Source of the DNA: Pseudolachnospira sp051055405
GTDB lineage: Bacteria; Bacillota; Clostridia; Lachnospirales; Lachnospiraceae
Direction of reading: 5' to 3'
Length of the DNA: 64,000 nt
Assembly (NCBI RefSeq): GCF_051055405.1
Contig: NZ_CP167068.1
Span: 744,001-808,000 of the forward strand
The translations under genes were made by a program, and so were the position numbers. Below, piece by piece: positions 1-8,822 of this stretch (position 1 is its first letter; every line of letters begins with the position of its first letter). The notes under the pieces are model-generated. The model searched no databases. It was not told where the DNA came from and worked only from the letters and a program-made list of their open reading frames with translations.

Positions 1-247
1 ACTGCAGGAGTTGATTCAGGAAGTCGTAAAGGAAGCGGCGGACAAGGAGCGTCAGTTCCTGAAAGAACAGGAAGCCAACTGGATTCAGGGCTGCGAGGAA
101 AAAGGTATGAAGGTGGTTCGCACGGAAGAGATCGATCTTGCTTCTTTCCAGGATGCGATCAAAGATATGTACGACGAGTATGCCAAGTCCATCGGCGGCA
201 CCTATGTACAGGATCTGATGGCGGCGGCTTCGGCGGCAGCCCAGTAA
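1..247 (+). CDS. dctP: TRAP transporter substrate-binding protein (DctP family), C-terminal fragment
   Basis: Only the last 81 or so codons are present. The reading frame is open to the left edge (codons begin at position 2), so the gene starts outside the window. The visible part is charged and helical and ends in an Ala-rich tail, as the C-terminal helix of DctP periplasmic binding proteins does. The assignment rests mainly on the genes 22 nt downstream, which are clear DctQ and DctM TRAP permease subunits. DctP would bind a carboxylate-type solute outside the membrane and hand it to DctQM, driven by a sodium or proton gradient. The ligand cannot be read from this fragment. Confidence 0.75.
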   Translation, partial: LQELIQEVVKEAADKERQFLKEQEANWIQGCEEKGMKVVRTEEIDLASFQDAIKDMYDEYAKSIGGTYVQDLMAAASAAAQ

Positions 248-269
248 TAAGGAAAAGAGAGGGTGTGAA

Positions 270-776
270 ATGAAAAAATTGGCCGAAGGCTATGGAAAGG
301 CCTGCAACTGTGTGAATCGGATCCTTGGCTTTTTGATTGTGCTTCTTTTTGCAGCCATGTTTGGTTCTTGTATCTTACAGGTCGTGACCCGTTATGTACT
401 GAATAATTCCCTGGTATGGACCGATGAACTAGCCAGATACACCTTTATCTGGGGAAATATGCTGGGAGCGGCGTACTGCACCTGGACCTTCGGCCATGCT
501 ACGTTGACGGTCTGCCTGGACCGTTTCCCTGCGGGGGTTCGTAGAATCCTTCAGATTCTGACGTACCTGCTGGTAGCGGCGATTGGCTGTGTGCTGGTGG
601 TGGCGGGGATTCGCCTCATGCCGGTAGTGGCGGTTCAGAAAAGCCCGGCGCTGCATCTGCCCATGCGGTATGTCTATTCCTCTGTTCTGGTGGGAGGCGT
701 GCTTTTTGTCCTCTATTCCATCGGGCATATTTTGAATTTTCTCGGCGGAGAGCCGGCAGCAAAGGAGGAAGTATAA
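270..776 (+). CDS. dctQ: TRAP transporter small permease subunit (DctQ family)
   Basis: 168 residues, the usual DctQ size, with four hydrophobic segments (about 18-40, 50-68, 90-110 and 130-152). The W-T-D-E-x-x-R sequence around residue 50 is the typical DctQ motif before the second helix. DctQ is the small membrane subunit that docks with DctM to make the TRAP solute symporter. It lies 22 nt after the DctP fragment, and its TAA shares one base with the ATG of dctM, so translation is probably coupled. The start ATG follows a GAGAGGGTG ribosome binding site. Confidence 0.93.
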   Translation: MKKLAEGYGKACNCVNRILGFLIVLLFAAMFGSCILQVVTRYVLNNSLVWTDELARYTFIWGNMLGAAYCTWTFGHATLTVCLDRFPAGVRRILQILTYLLVAAIGCVLVVAGIRLMPVVAVQKSPALHLPMRYVYSSVLVGGVLFVLYSIGHILNFLGGEPAAKEEV

Positions 777-2059
777 TGGGCTTACTGCTTTTTGGAAGTT
801 TACTATTGATGATGTTTTTGGGAGTCCCCATTGCCTTTGCGATTCTGGGCAGTGGAACATTGACGCTCCTTTGTACGCAGCTGCAGCCCTTGACGGTAGT
901 TGCGCAAAAGCTGGTGAACGGGCTGGATTCTTTTCCGCTGATCGCGGTTCCTCTGTTTATTTTTGCAGGAAATCTGATGGATCGGGGAGGCATCTCCAAA
1001 CGTCTGGTGGATTGGTGTGAGTCCCTGACCGGCGGTTTCACCGGAGGCCTCGGGGCTGCCGCAGTGGTTACCTGCGCGGTCTTTGCGGCTCTGACTGGTT
1101 CTGGCCCGGCTACAGTAGCGGCAGTCGGAAGTATCATGATTCCTTCTATGGTGGAAAAGGGATATGAAAAGCATCGGGCGACCGGATTGGTCACCAGCGC
1201 GGGAGCTCTGGGACCGATTATTCCCCCTTCCACACCGATGATCATCTATGGGTGCACTATGGGAGTTTCTATCCCGTATATGTTTATGGGAGGAGTCCTG
1301 CCGGGGGCTTTGATCGCTCTGGCGCTGATTGTGGTGAATTATGTGACGGCCAGAAAGAATCCGGCGCTGCGGAATGCGGCGAAAACGAAGTTCTCTTTCC
1401 GGAATTTTGGAAAAGCTACAGTTCGTTCTTTCCCTACGCTGTTGATGCCGCTGATTATTCTGGGAGGAATTTATGGAGGCGTCTTTACGCCAACAGAGGC
1501 TGCTGCGGTAGCCTGTGTGTATGGTTTGATTTTAAGCGTAGGCGTTTACCGGGAGATCCGTCCCAAAGAACTGCCGGAGATCGTGATTTCTTCGATGAAG
1601 ATCTCCGCTATGGCTGTATTCATCTGCGGCTGTGCAAACTTACTTAGCTTTATTTTGACCAACTCCAAGATGGCAAATGCGATCACCAATGCGATTGTAT
1701 CCAATGTATCTTCGCCCTATGGTTATCTGGCCATTTTGATCGTACTTTTGCTGATCGTGGGCTGTTTCCTGGACGTGTTGGCGGCCATTTTGATTCTGGC
1801 TCCCATGCTGATTCCGGCGGGCGTGGCCCTCGGATGGGATCCGTTGTTCTTAGGCTGTCTGTTCTGTATTGTGTTGGTAATCGGATTGATTACGCCTCCT
1901 TTTGGCGTAAATCTGTTTACGGCGACGGCCATTGCCGATTTGAAATTTGAACAGGTAGTAAAGGGCGTGATGCCGTTTTTGATTGTAGAGGTCATTGCCA
2001 TTGTGATCATTGCGTTGAACCCTTGGCTGATTATGTGGCTTCCTTCACTGATGAGTTAG
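776..2059 (+). CDS. dctM: TRAP transporter large permease subunit (DctM family)
   Basis: 427 residues with about twelve hydrophobic segments throughout, the normal DctM length. Family features visible are the GVPIAFA start, the LFIFAGNLMDRGG segment, the Gly/Ser/Thr-rich FAALTGSGPATVAAVGS segment and GALGPIIPPSTPMIIYG. This is the main transmembrane transport subunit, importing an organic acid with a cation. The start overlaps the dctQ stop by one base (TAATG) and is preceded by AAAGGAGG at 761-768. The DUF6282-like gene starts 17 nt downstream, which hints that the imported compound is its substrate or a relative of it. Confidence 0.95.
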   Translation: MGLLLFGSLLLMMFLGVPIAFAILGSGTLTLLCTQLQPLTVVAQKLVNGLDSFPLIAVPLFIFAGNLMDRGGISKRLVDWCESLTGGFTGGLGAAAVVTCAVFAALTGSGPATVAAVGSIMIPSMVEKGYEKHRATGLVTSAGALGPIIPPSTPMIIYGCTMGVSIPYMFMGGVLPGALIALALIVVNYVTARKNPALRNAAKTKFSFRNFGKATVRSFPTLLMPLIILGGIYGGVFTPTEAAAVACVYGLILSVGVYREIRPKELPEIVISSMKISAMAVFICGCANLLSFILTNSKMANAITNAIVSNVSSPYGYLAILIVLLLIVGCFLDVLAAILILAPMLIPAGVALGWDPLFLGCLFCIVLVIGLITPPFGVNLFTATAIADLKFEQVVKGVMPFLIVEVIAIVIIALNPWLIMWLPSLMS

Positions 2060-2076
2060 GGCGGAAAGGAAATCGG

Positions 2077-3009
2077 ATGGAACAGGAGACAAGAAAAGCG
2101 GCGGCAAGGGAGTTGCTGCGCGGCGCTTACGATATCCATATTCACAGCAACCCTTCTCTGGGACCAGATGGGGAGGGGTTTGGAATCAGCGACGAAGAGG
2201 TGGCGGAGGAAGCGTTTCAGGCCGGGCTTTCTGGAATATGCCTGAAAAATACGGAGAGCGCGACGATTTTTCGGGGCTGGACGCTGAATCGCCAAGAACG
2301 ATTCTCCTCTGCGGGGTTCCACTGTTATTCTTCTTTGACGTTAAATCTTCCGGTAGGGGGAATCAATCCCTATGCGGTGGACTATGCGATCTGTCAGGGA
2401 GCGGCTTGTATCTGGTTTCCCACCTATAGTGCGGAAAATATGAGAAGCGCGCTTGAAGCAGCGGAAAAAGGGGGCGTGGAGATCTCGCCCTGGAATCCGG
2501 CCCGGCGTCTTCTCCCTCCGCCTGGAGGGAAAGGGATCTGCGTTCTGGATGAAAGAGGGCAGGTGCTGCCGGAGGTGCGGGACGTGATTGCCATGACCAA
2601 GGAGGCGGGCGTCTGCCTTGCCACCGGACATCTAAGCCCCAAGGAAAGCTATGCGGTTTGCCGGGAAGGCGTGCGGATGGGTCATAGAAAGATGATTTTC
2701 ACCCATCCGGACAATCGCTATACGAGAGCGCCCTATGATATGCTGGAGGATTTGGCCGGCCGTGGAGTTTATTTGGAGAAGACCTATTTCTCCCATGTGC
2801 GGGATTACCAGGAAGAGCGGGCCTATGATTACGTGCGGCGAATCGGAGCGGAACATTTCTTCCTGACTTCCGATACGGGACAGCGGGAAATGCTTCGTCC
2901 CGCAAAAGCCATGGAAGCTTACGTGGAGGCTTACCTGGAGCATGGCTTTTCCGTGGAAGAAATTGGCCGGATGGTTCGGGAAAATCCGGGATTTTTGATC
3001 AAAGGATGA
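2077..3009 (+). CDS. DUF6282-like metal-dependent hydrolase (amidohydrolase-type)
   Basis: 310 residues. I chose ATG 2077 because GGAAAGGA lies 6 nt before it; the frame also opens upstream inside dctM but without such a site. Near the N-terminus is D-I-H-I-H (His21, His23), the metal-binding strand-1 motif of amidohydrolase/PHP-like TIM barrels. Further His/Asp candidates follow in ATGHLS, FTHPDNRY and LTSDTGQ, in the order expected for that fold. The overall look matches proteins I know as the DUF6282 family, often found with transporters and carbon catabolism genes. The substrate is unknown; sitting 17 nt after a TRAP permease suggests a carboxylate or lactone from that transporter. It is the last gene before a strong terminator. 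Confidence 0.72.
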   Translation: MEQETRKAAARELLRGAYDIHIHSNPSLGPDGEGFGISDEEVAEEAFQAGLSGICLKNTESATIFRGWTLNRQERFSSAGFHCYSSLTLNLPVGGINPYAVDYAICQGAACIWFPTYSAENMRSALEAAEKGGVEISPWNPARRLLPPPGGKGICVLDERGQVLPEVRDVIAMTKEAGVCLATGHLSPKESYAVCREGVRMGHRKMIFTHPDNRYTRAPYDMLEDLAGRGVYLEKTYFSHVRDYQEERAYDYVRRIGAEHFFLTSDTGQREMLRPAKAMEAYVEAYLEHGFSVEEIGRMVRENPGFLIKG

Positions 3010-3017
3010 AAAAGAAG

Positions 3018-3058
3018 AAGGCTTGAAACTGCTAAAATTGCAGCTTCAAGCCTTTTTC
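3018..3058 (+). terminator. Rho-independent terminator of the TRAP operon
   Basis: GGCTTGAA (3020-3027) pairs with TTCAAGCC (3045-3052), with a further CTGC/GCAG pairing inside, directly followed by TTTTTCTT. It lies 8 nt after the stop of the DUF6282-like gene. Confidence 0.9.
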
Positions 3059-3131
3059 TTGTAGGTAAAACCGATATCTTTGCATCAATATCCCGTATTA
3101 GACAGGAAGCGTATGCTTTGTTATCCTATGG

Positions 3132-4067
3132 TCAGAGCGGTAAAGCTTCTCTTTCCCCCTCCTTTTCCTGGATCAGCTTCCAGAAGTCCTCCATATAGTT
3201 CGGCATATCCTCCCCGGCTCGGCGAATGCAGGCAAGGGGTAGTGTGATATCCGGTTCGGCGATGGGAAAAGAAAGGAGGCCCATCTGTTTCAATTCTTCG
3301 GCAGGGATTTCCGTGATAACAAAGCCCAAACGATGACAACACATTTGGATGCGTCGATCCGGATTGCTGTGTTCCGCAGCCAAATGAAAATGAAATTGAT
3401 GGAGGGCGGCATATTCCTCGATGGAGTGGCGCAGATGGCCGCTGGGCGAAGAAATGTAAGGAAGTTTGGTTACTTCCCGCAGGATGACTCCCTGTTCCCA
3501 GTGAGCGATGACAGCGGTTACCTCATCCCCGTAATATTGCTTCAAGAGTTCCGGGCTGACAGCTAAACGATAAGGATAGATCTGCAGGAGAAAATATTCT
3601 CTTGCTTTCGAGAGTCCGCTGGCATTGCCGATGTAGAAATCCAGATGATATTCGGTCAATTCCTGATCCAAAACGGTGGAATTATCTTCTATAATTTTTA
3701 TTTCTACATCCGGATGGTTTTTTTGATAGGAAGAGATATGAAAATATCCCATAACATCCGGAAGCTTTGCCCGGCAGCAGCCTAAAGTGACTTGCTTTTT
3801 TTCCTCGGTAAATGGTTTTAATTTCTGATCTAATTGGCAATAAACTTGCTGAATTTGCAGCGCGGACTGAAGCAATACTTCTCCAGCCGGCGTCAAACGA
3901 AGATTTGGCCGGCGGGAAAAGAGCTGTACATGGTAATAGTCTTCCAGTTTTTTTAGATAGATACTGAGATTTTGCTGGGATACATGTACTTCCTTAGCTG
4001 CTTTCGTGAGATTTAAATGTTTCGCAATAATTAAAAAATAATCCAAAGATGGGTGATAGGTATCCAT
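3132..4067 (-). CDS. LysR family transcriptional regulator
   Basis: 311 residues. The N-terminal winged helix-turn-helix covers about residues 5-65, with LNLTKAAKEVHVSQQNLSIYLKKLE as the recognition region (fewer than usual LysR identities, but the A-A-x-x-x-x-V-S-Q pattern is clear). A periplasmic-binding-like effector domain follows from about residue 90. The start has AGGAG 7 nt upstream on the minus strand. It is divergent from the crotonase/CoA-transferase/ABC cluster across a 388-bp gap, so that cluster is its most likely target; it could also act on the TRAP operon behind it. The inducer cannot be read from the sequence. Confidence 0.92.
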   Translation of the reverse strand: MDTYHPSLDYFLIIAKHLNLTKAAKEVHVSQQNLSIYLKKLEDYYHVQLFSRRPNLRLTPAGEVLLQSALQIQQVYCQLDQKLKPFTEEKKQVTLGCCRAKLPDVMGYFHISSYQKNHPDVEIKIIEDNSTVLDQELTEYHLDFYIGNASGLSKAREYFLLQIYPYRLAVSPELLKQYYGDEVTAVIAHWEQGVILREVTKLPYISSPSGHLRHSIEEYAALHQFHFHLAAEHSNPDRRIQMCCHRLGFVITEIPAEELKQMGLLSFPIAEPDITLPLACIRRAGEDMPNYMEDFWKLIQEKEGEREALPL

Positions 4068-4455
4068 ATTTTACTCCTGAATGCCGTCGGAAAAACCTCG
4101 ACGGAGACTTTTCATAAAGATAAGATAAAACGTTCATAGAGCATTCACTTTTACGAAATAATAGTACCATCGATTAACAAAAACATAGGAAAGTAAATAT
4201 GCTTAGTTAAAAATTAACATACAAAAGAAAAAAAGTCAAGGTATAATCACAAGCTGGGACTTGTATTGAAACAAAAACCATGTGTTTGATAAATGAAAAT
4301 TGGGATGTTAAACTGTTAATACAGTTCATAAAATTAGTAATACAAAAGAAGAATATCAAAACTGGACTGGTTTAACCTGACAAGAGGCGACGGATCCCAC
4401 CTTTTGTTTTGGAAAAAAATGTGGAAAATCATGAACGATTTTGGAGGATTAAATC
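4068..4455. promoter_or_regulatory. Divergent regulatory region between LysR and the crotonase cluster
   Basis: AT-rich, no gene. It holds a perfect inverted repeat AACTGT-TAAT-ACAGTT at 4311-4326, a good candidate operator. A possible promoter toward the crotonase gene is TTGATA (4286-4291), 17 nt, TAAACT (4309-4314), overlapping that operator. A TATAAT occurs at 4242-4247 but has no good -35 box. CCGTCG (4084-4089) and CGACGG (4099-4104) could form a small hairpin in the LysR leader. The crotonase leader carries TTGGAGGA just before its ATG. Confidence 0.5.
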
Positions 4456-5253
4456 ATGGGAGAAGAAAAGAAGGAAAAACGTTTGGTGGAATATTATCAG
4501 GAAGGTGCGATCGGTATCATCCATTTAAATGATCCGCCTTTAAATATCTCCACAAAGGAAAACCGGAAGCAGTATGGCGAGGCAGTCACCTGGGCAAAGA
4601 ACAATCCAGAGCTGCGCGTCGTTATCTTCCGCAATACAGGAAAGTGCTTTGGCGCGGGCGCGGACGTAAAAGCGATGCCCAATATTGATATTAACTCTTA
4701 TAATGTACCCCGTTATACCAATGTTTATGAGCGGGTAACGGATCTTCCGATGCCTACCATCGCAGCTTTGGATGGCGCTGCTTATGGCGGAGCTTTCGAG
4801 CGTGCGTTGGCTTGCGATATGCGAATTGCCAGACGGGATGCGATCCTTTGCATGAGCGAGGTGAACTTCGGCGCGATTCCTGGTTCCGGCGGAGTAGCAA
4901 AGCTGATCGAGCTGATGGGCAATGCGAAGGCCATGGAAGTAATGCTGATGCCGAGAAAAGATATGACGGCGGAAGAGTGGCTGCCGTATGGCGTTGTCAA
5001 CGCAGTAGTAGACGACGAAGAGAAGACCGGCGATGCGGCGTTCCGCAAAGCAATGGAATGGGCAGAGATCATTGCCTCCAAACCATATTCTGGTCCGAGA
5101 GCGATCAAGGAAGCTTCTCTTTGCTGGAGAAAACCTCGTCTGGAGCCTTATTTCAAGGAGCAGCAGAGAATCAACACCCATCTGTGCGCTGCTGGAGATT
5201 TTAAGGCGGGAGCCAACGACTTCTTCAACAAAGACAACGCGTTTCATAAATAA
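4456..5253 (+). CDS. Enoyl-CoA hydratase/isomerase family protein (crotonase fold)
   Basis: 265 residues, normal for a single-domain crotonase. The oxyanion-hole segments FGAGADVKAM (about 65-74) and GAAYGGAFE (about 107-115) are present. Glu115 (in GGAFE) and Glu135 (in MSEVNFGAIPGSGG) align with the two catalytic glutamates of enoyl-CoA hydratase, so hydratase chemistry is plausible. It could also be an isomerase or another crotonase-superfamily member. It is the first gene of a long same-strand cluster, 27 nt before a CoA-transferase that would make its CoA-ester substrate. The protein is cytoplasmic. ATG 4456 follows GGAGGA. Confidence 0.9.
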   Translation: MGEEKKEKRLVEYYQEGAIGIIHLNDPPLNISTKENRKQYGEAVTWAKNNPELRVVIFRNTGKCFGAGADVKAMPNIDINSYNVPRYTNVYERVTDLPMPTIAALDGAAYGGAFERALACDMRIARRDAILCMSEVNFGAIPGSGGVAKLIELMGNAKAMEVMLMPRKDMTAEEWLPYGVVNAVVDDEEKTGDAAFRKAMEWAEIIASKPYSGPRAIKEASLCWRKPRLEPYFKEQQRINTHLCAAGDFKAGANDFFNKDNAFHK

Positions 5254-5280
5254 TTACGGATCTCGGAAAGGAAGTTCATT

Positions 5281-6888
5281 ATGCGTATAGAAAAGAAAGG
5301 GAATAAAGTTCCGGTACTTACTGCCGAGGAAGCGGTTTCCATGATTCCTGACGGCGGCGTGGTTTACTTAGATGGAACCAGCACCGGAATTAGAGAGCCT
5401 GCCGCATTGTTTCAGGCTTTAGCAAAACGGTATCGTGAGACGGAAAGTCCGAAAGATTTAACGATTTTCTTCCCGAATGGAGTGGGAGATCGTCAGCCGG
5501 ATTCTGACAGAGGCTTCTCTGTTTTAGCTATCCCTGGTTTGATCAAACGGGCCGTTGGCGGCCATATTGGCCAGTCTCCGAAGATTGCCCGTATGATTGA
5601 TAACAATGAAATTGAAGGCTATAATTTGTCCATGGGCGTTATGAGCCAGATGATGCGGGCCGCTGCAGCGAAGACTCCGGGCGTTATTTCCCGGGTTGGC
5701 CTCCACACCTTCCAGGATCCTCGTCAAAAAGGATGCAAGCTGAATGAAAAGACCACCGAAGATATCGTAAAGGTCATGGAGATCGATGGAGAAGAGTTCC
5801 TTTTCTATAAGACCATTCAGCCGACGGTCGCTTTACTGCGGGGAACCACTGCGGATGAAGAAGGCTATGTAACCATGGAAGATGAAATCGGCGCTTCCTT
5901 CTTGGATGAAATGGCAGTTGCCCAGGCAGTACACAACAATGGCGGCGTGGTCATCGTTCAGGTACAGCGGATGACAAAGTCCGGCTGCCTGAATCCAAAG
6001 AGCGTAAAGATTCCTGGCATCTATGTGGATGCGATTGTGGTAGAGCCGAATCAGTGGCAGTCCTATAGCTTGGAAGGCGTGCCGACCGATCGTCATGCGT
6101 CCTGCGATTTCCCGACGATCCCGGCTGATATGCCCCCTCTGCCTTTGACGGAGCGGAAGGCGATCTGCCGCCGGAGCTTGTTGGAAATCCGTCCCGGTGT
6201 GGTTGGAAACGTTGGCGTCGGCGTTCAGACGGCTCTCAGCGCGGTGGCTCAGGAAGAAGGGATCAGCGATCAGTTTACGCTGACCACAGAGTGCGGTACA
6301 GTCGGAGGCGTAGCAGGGCCGCCGGAAGGAAGCAATTTTGGTATCTTCCGGAACATGCGCGCGGTTATTCCGATGCCGGATCAGTTTGCTTTCTATGATG
6401 GCGGCGGTCTGGATATGGCATTCCTTAGCTTTGCTCAGTTGGATGAGGAGGGAAATGTCAATGTTCACCGACTGGCTGGTAAGATCATGGGAACCGGCGG
6501 ATTTGTGAATATTTCTGCCAACAGTAAGAAGATCGTCTTTGGAGGCACCATGACCTCCGGCGGATTGAAAGTAGAAATACGCGATGGAAAAGTCCATATT
6601 TTACAGGAAGGACGGTTCCGTAAGTTCGTGAAAAATGTAGATGAGATTACATTCAGCGGCAAAGTGGCAAAACGGCAGAATAAGCCGGTTCTCTACATCA
6701 CCGAGCGCTGCGTCTTCCGTTTGACCCAGGATGGTGTCGAACTGATCGAAGTGGCTCCGGGCATCGATGTGGAGACACAGATTCTTCCGCTGATGGATTT
6801 CAAACCTTTAATCAGCAAGGATCTAAAAGAAATGGATCCTCGTATTTTCCAAGAACAGGTGATGGGAATCCGTAAGGATTTTGCATAA
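5281..6888 (+). CDS. Acyl-CoA:acetate/3-ketoacid CoA-transferase (fused alpha and beta halves, propionate CoA-transferase type)
   Basis: 535 residues, the size of single-chain family I CoA-transferases in which the two subunits are fused. The active-site glutamate is probably Glu337 in T-E-C-G-T-V-G-G-V; propionate CoA-transferases have E-S-G-x-G-G here. It moves CoA between a short-chain acyl-CoA donor and a free acid, activating the acid without ATP. Its position between a crotonase and an oligopeptide-type ABC importer suggests it activates an acid released from the imported compound. An AAGGAAG ribosome binding site precedes ATG 5281. The exact acid cannot be told. Confidence 0.92.
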   Translation: MRIEKKGNKVPVLTAEEAVSMIPDGGVVYLDGTSTGIREPAALFQALAKRYRETESPKDLTIFFPNGVGDRQPDSDRGFSVLAIPGLIKRAVGGHIGQSPKIARMIDNNEIEGYNLSMGVMSQMMRAAAAKTPGVISRVGLHTFQDPRQKGCKLNEKTTEDIVKVMEIDGEEFLFYKTIQPTVALLRGTTADEEGYVTMEDEIGASFLDEMAVAQAVHNNGGVVIVQVQRMTKSGCLNPKSVKIPGIYVDAIVVEPNQWQSYSLEGVPTDRHASCDFPTIPADMPPLPLTERKAICRRSLLEIRPGVVGNVGVGVQTALSAVAQEEGISDQFTLTTECGTVGGVAGPPEGSNFGIFRNMRAVIPMPDQFAFYDGGGLDMAFLSFAQLDEEGNVNVHRLAGKIMGTGGFVNISANSKKIVFGGTMTSGGLKVEIRDGKVHILQEGRFRKFVKNVDEITFSGKVAKRQNKPVLYITERCVFRLTQDGVELIEVAPGIDVETQILPLMDFKPLISKDLKEMDPRIFQEQVMGIRKDFA

Positions 6889-6916
6889 ACCCACAACACA
6901 AAAAGGAGGAAGAAGT

Positions 6917-8563
6917 ATGAAAGCGTACAAGAAAATTGTAGCCACGTTACTATCGGCTTGTATGCTGGTGTCCATGGCCGCTTGCGGAGGCGAAGAAAAG
7001 CCGACAGACACTCAGGCAGCAAACACTCAGGCGAGCGGAGAGACCGCTGCACAGCCTACTGCTGGCGAGCAGCCAGGCGGTTCGGACAGTCAGGCCAAAA
7101 AAGATAATTGGCTGACGGCTATTTCCACGAGAGATAATGGAAGCCTGGATATGTATACGGCGGCCATCAATCGTTGGGGCAAGGCTCAGGTGGGACCTTT
7201 CCTGCAGACCCTGTGGCAGTACGATGCCAATTTGAAACTGGAAGGCGTTTTAGCAGAGTCTTTTGAGTACGACGATGACCTGATGGGAATCACCGTACAT
7301 TTAAGAGACGGCGTGACCTGGCACAATGGGGACAAATTCACCTCTGCCGACGTAGTATACACCATGAGCAAACTGGCTGCTGGTCCGGCTGGCCCCAACT
7401 ACAACTACATTGATTATGAAAATGTAGAAGCTGTAGACGAACTGACCGTTCATTTTGGTCTGACCCGGAAGATGGGCGTTTTCGAGCACCGCAGCTCTGA
7501 CCTGTTCATGTACTGCAAGAGCTTTGAAGAGGGAACCAACACCAAAGATGCAGATGGAAATGAATTGGTTGCCTGCGGTACCGGTCCTTTCATCGTAACC
7601 GAATATGAGAAGGATGACCATGTTTCCTATCGCCGCAACGACAATTACTGGGGTGAGAAAGCGAAACTGGACGGCATGACCATGCGTTTTATCGGCGAGG
7701 CTTCCACTGCTTTCATGGAAGTTCAGACAGGCAACGCTCAGATCAGCAACAATACCGCTGCTTCCGATCTGTCTGACGTGCAGGCTGGAAACTATGAGAA
7801 CATCATCGCGTCTGACGATGCCAAGATGGCTCATAACGCCATTGGTATGAACCAGCACAATCCTTACTTTACGGACGTGCGTGTTCGCCAGGCTGTCAAC
7901 TATGCGATCAACCGGAAAGAAATCTTTGACGTAGCTTATGAAGGCGTTGGTTCTCAGGCTTGGAGCTGCATCTCTGTCGATGTATTTGGTTTCAACGAGG
8001 AGTACCTGAACAATTATCCTTATGAGTACGATTTGGAGAAAGCAAAATCGCTGATGCAAGAGGCTGGCTATGCAGATGGCTTTACCTGCTCCTTTGCGAT
8101 TGAGAACAATACGCTGCAGAAGACCACGGCGGAATTGGTGCAGGCTTATCTGGCGGAAATCGGCATTACGGTTACCATCGATATGTACGAGAGCGCTGCT
8201 CTGAACGAATTGATTCCGACAGAGAACTGGGGATTGGCTTTTGCTACGTATAACCAGAACGGAGATCCTTCCAGCGCTTTGACCTTTGGAACCAGCATCC
8301 GCAACGTAGGCGGCTCCAACAAGTATAACAATGACAAAGATCCGATCGCAGTTCAGTACACAGAGCTTCTGGAATCCTCTGAGTGCCTTGGCACTGAGGA
8401 AGAGCGTCTGGCGGTTTACAAGCAGATGCAGGAACTGTACTTCAGCACCATCTGGGAGGTTCCGATTGCTGACCAGTCCGTTTACATGGTACAGAGCACG
8501 GATATCGAAGGATATTGGGGCGCCGGCGTACAGCCTCACTTTGAGAATATTAGCTTTAAATAG
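6917..8563 (+). CDS. ABC transporter substrate-binding lipoprotein (oligopeptide/dipeptide SBP family 5)
   Basis: 548 residues from ATG 6917, which has AAAGGAGGA 6 nt upstream; an in-frame ATG at 6881 lies inside the CoA-transferase end and would spoil the signal peptide. The N-terminus is a lipoprotein signal with lipobox S-M-A-A-C-G-G, so the mature protein is anchored outside the membrane. A Thr/Gln/Gly-rich linker is followed by the SBP_bac_5 domain (HLRDGVTWHNGDKFTSADVVYT and later YAINRKEI are hallmark segments). It delivers peptides or peptide-like, nickel or opine-type ligands to the DppBC permeases. It is separated from them by a terminator-like hairpin, so it is probably made in excess. 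Confidence 0.95.
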   Translation: MKAYKKIVATLLSACMLVSMAACGGEEKPTDTQAANTQASGETAAQPTAGEQPGGSDSQAKKDNWLTAISTRDNGSLDMYTAAINRWGKAQVGPFLQTLWQYDANLKLEGVLAESFEYDDDLMGITVHLRDGVTWHNGDKFTSADVVYTMSKLAAGPAGPNYNYIDYENVEAVDELTVHFGLTRKMGVFEHRSSDLFMYCKSFEEGTNTKDADGNELVACGTGPFIVTEYEKDDHVSYRRNDNYWGEKAKLDGMTMRFIGEASTAFMEVQTGNAQISNNTAASDLSDVQAGNYENIIASDDAKMAHNAIGMNQHNPYFTDVRVRQAVNYAINRKEIFDVAYEGVGSQAWSCISVDVFGFNEEYLNNYPYEYDLEKAKSLMQEAGYADGFTCSFAIENNTLQKTTAELVQAYLAEIGITVTIDMYESAALNELIPTENWGLAFATYNQNGDPSSALTFGTSIRNVGGSNKYNNDKDPIAVQYTELLESSECLGTEEERLAVYKQMQELYFSTIWEVPIADQSVYMVQSTDIEGYWGAGVQPHFENISFK

Positions 8564-8822
8564 TATTTACCAGTAAGAATTTACCACTAGATAAAACGTT
8601 CACGCAAGTCTAGCTTGCCATAGGCTTGCGTGGACGCGGAAAGCCTTTTGAGGCGAAGAGCGGCTGGACTGCCCGGAAACGTGTATTTCCAGGCAGTCCT
8701 TTTTGTTCGATAGGGACACATACTTTGTTTCCTTCTACGAAAGAAGTAAATCGTTTTTTATCTATGGAGATACCGTGTAAGCGGCGCATCTCCGTTACCC
8801 TCTGGAAAAGGAGAGAATCCGT
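8564..8822 (+). terminator. Intercistronic attenuator: stabilising hairpin plus terminator between binding protein and permease
   Basis: Two hairpins lie here. CACGCAAG (8601-8608) pairs with CTTGCGTG (8625-8632). Then GGACTGCC (from 8666) pairs with GGCAGTCC (to 8699), with an inner GGAAA/TTTCC pairing and a T run at 8700-8704, a classic rho-independent terminator. Since the permease genes continue in the same direction with no clear new promoter, this probably lets only part of the transcripts through, giving much more binding protein than permease. No gene is credible in this stretch. Confidence 0.8.

Noticed and set aside
4540..5247. 235-codon open frame opposite the crotonase gene
   Set aside because: Antisense to a gene with both catalytic glutamates intact; no support of its own.
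7301..8539. 412-codon open frame opposite the peptide-binding protein gene
   Set aside because: Shadow of a clearly real gene; no recognisable motifs.
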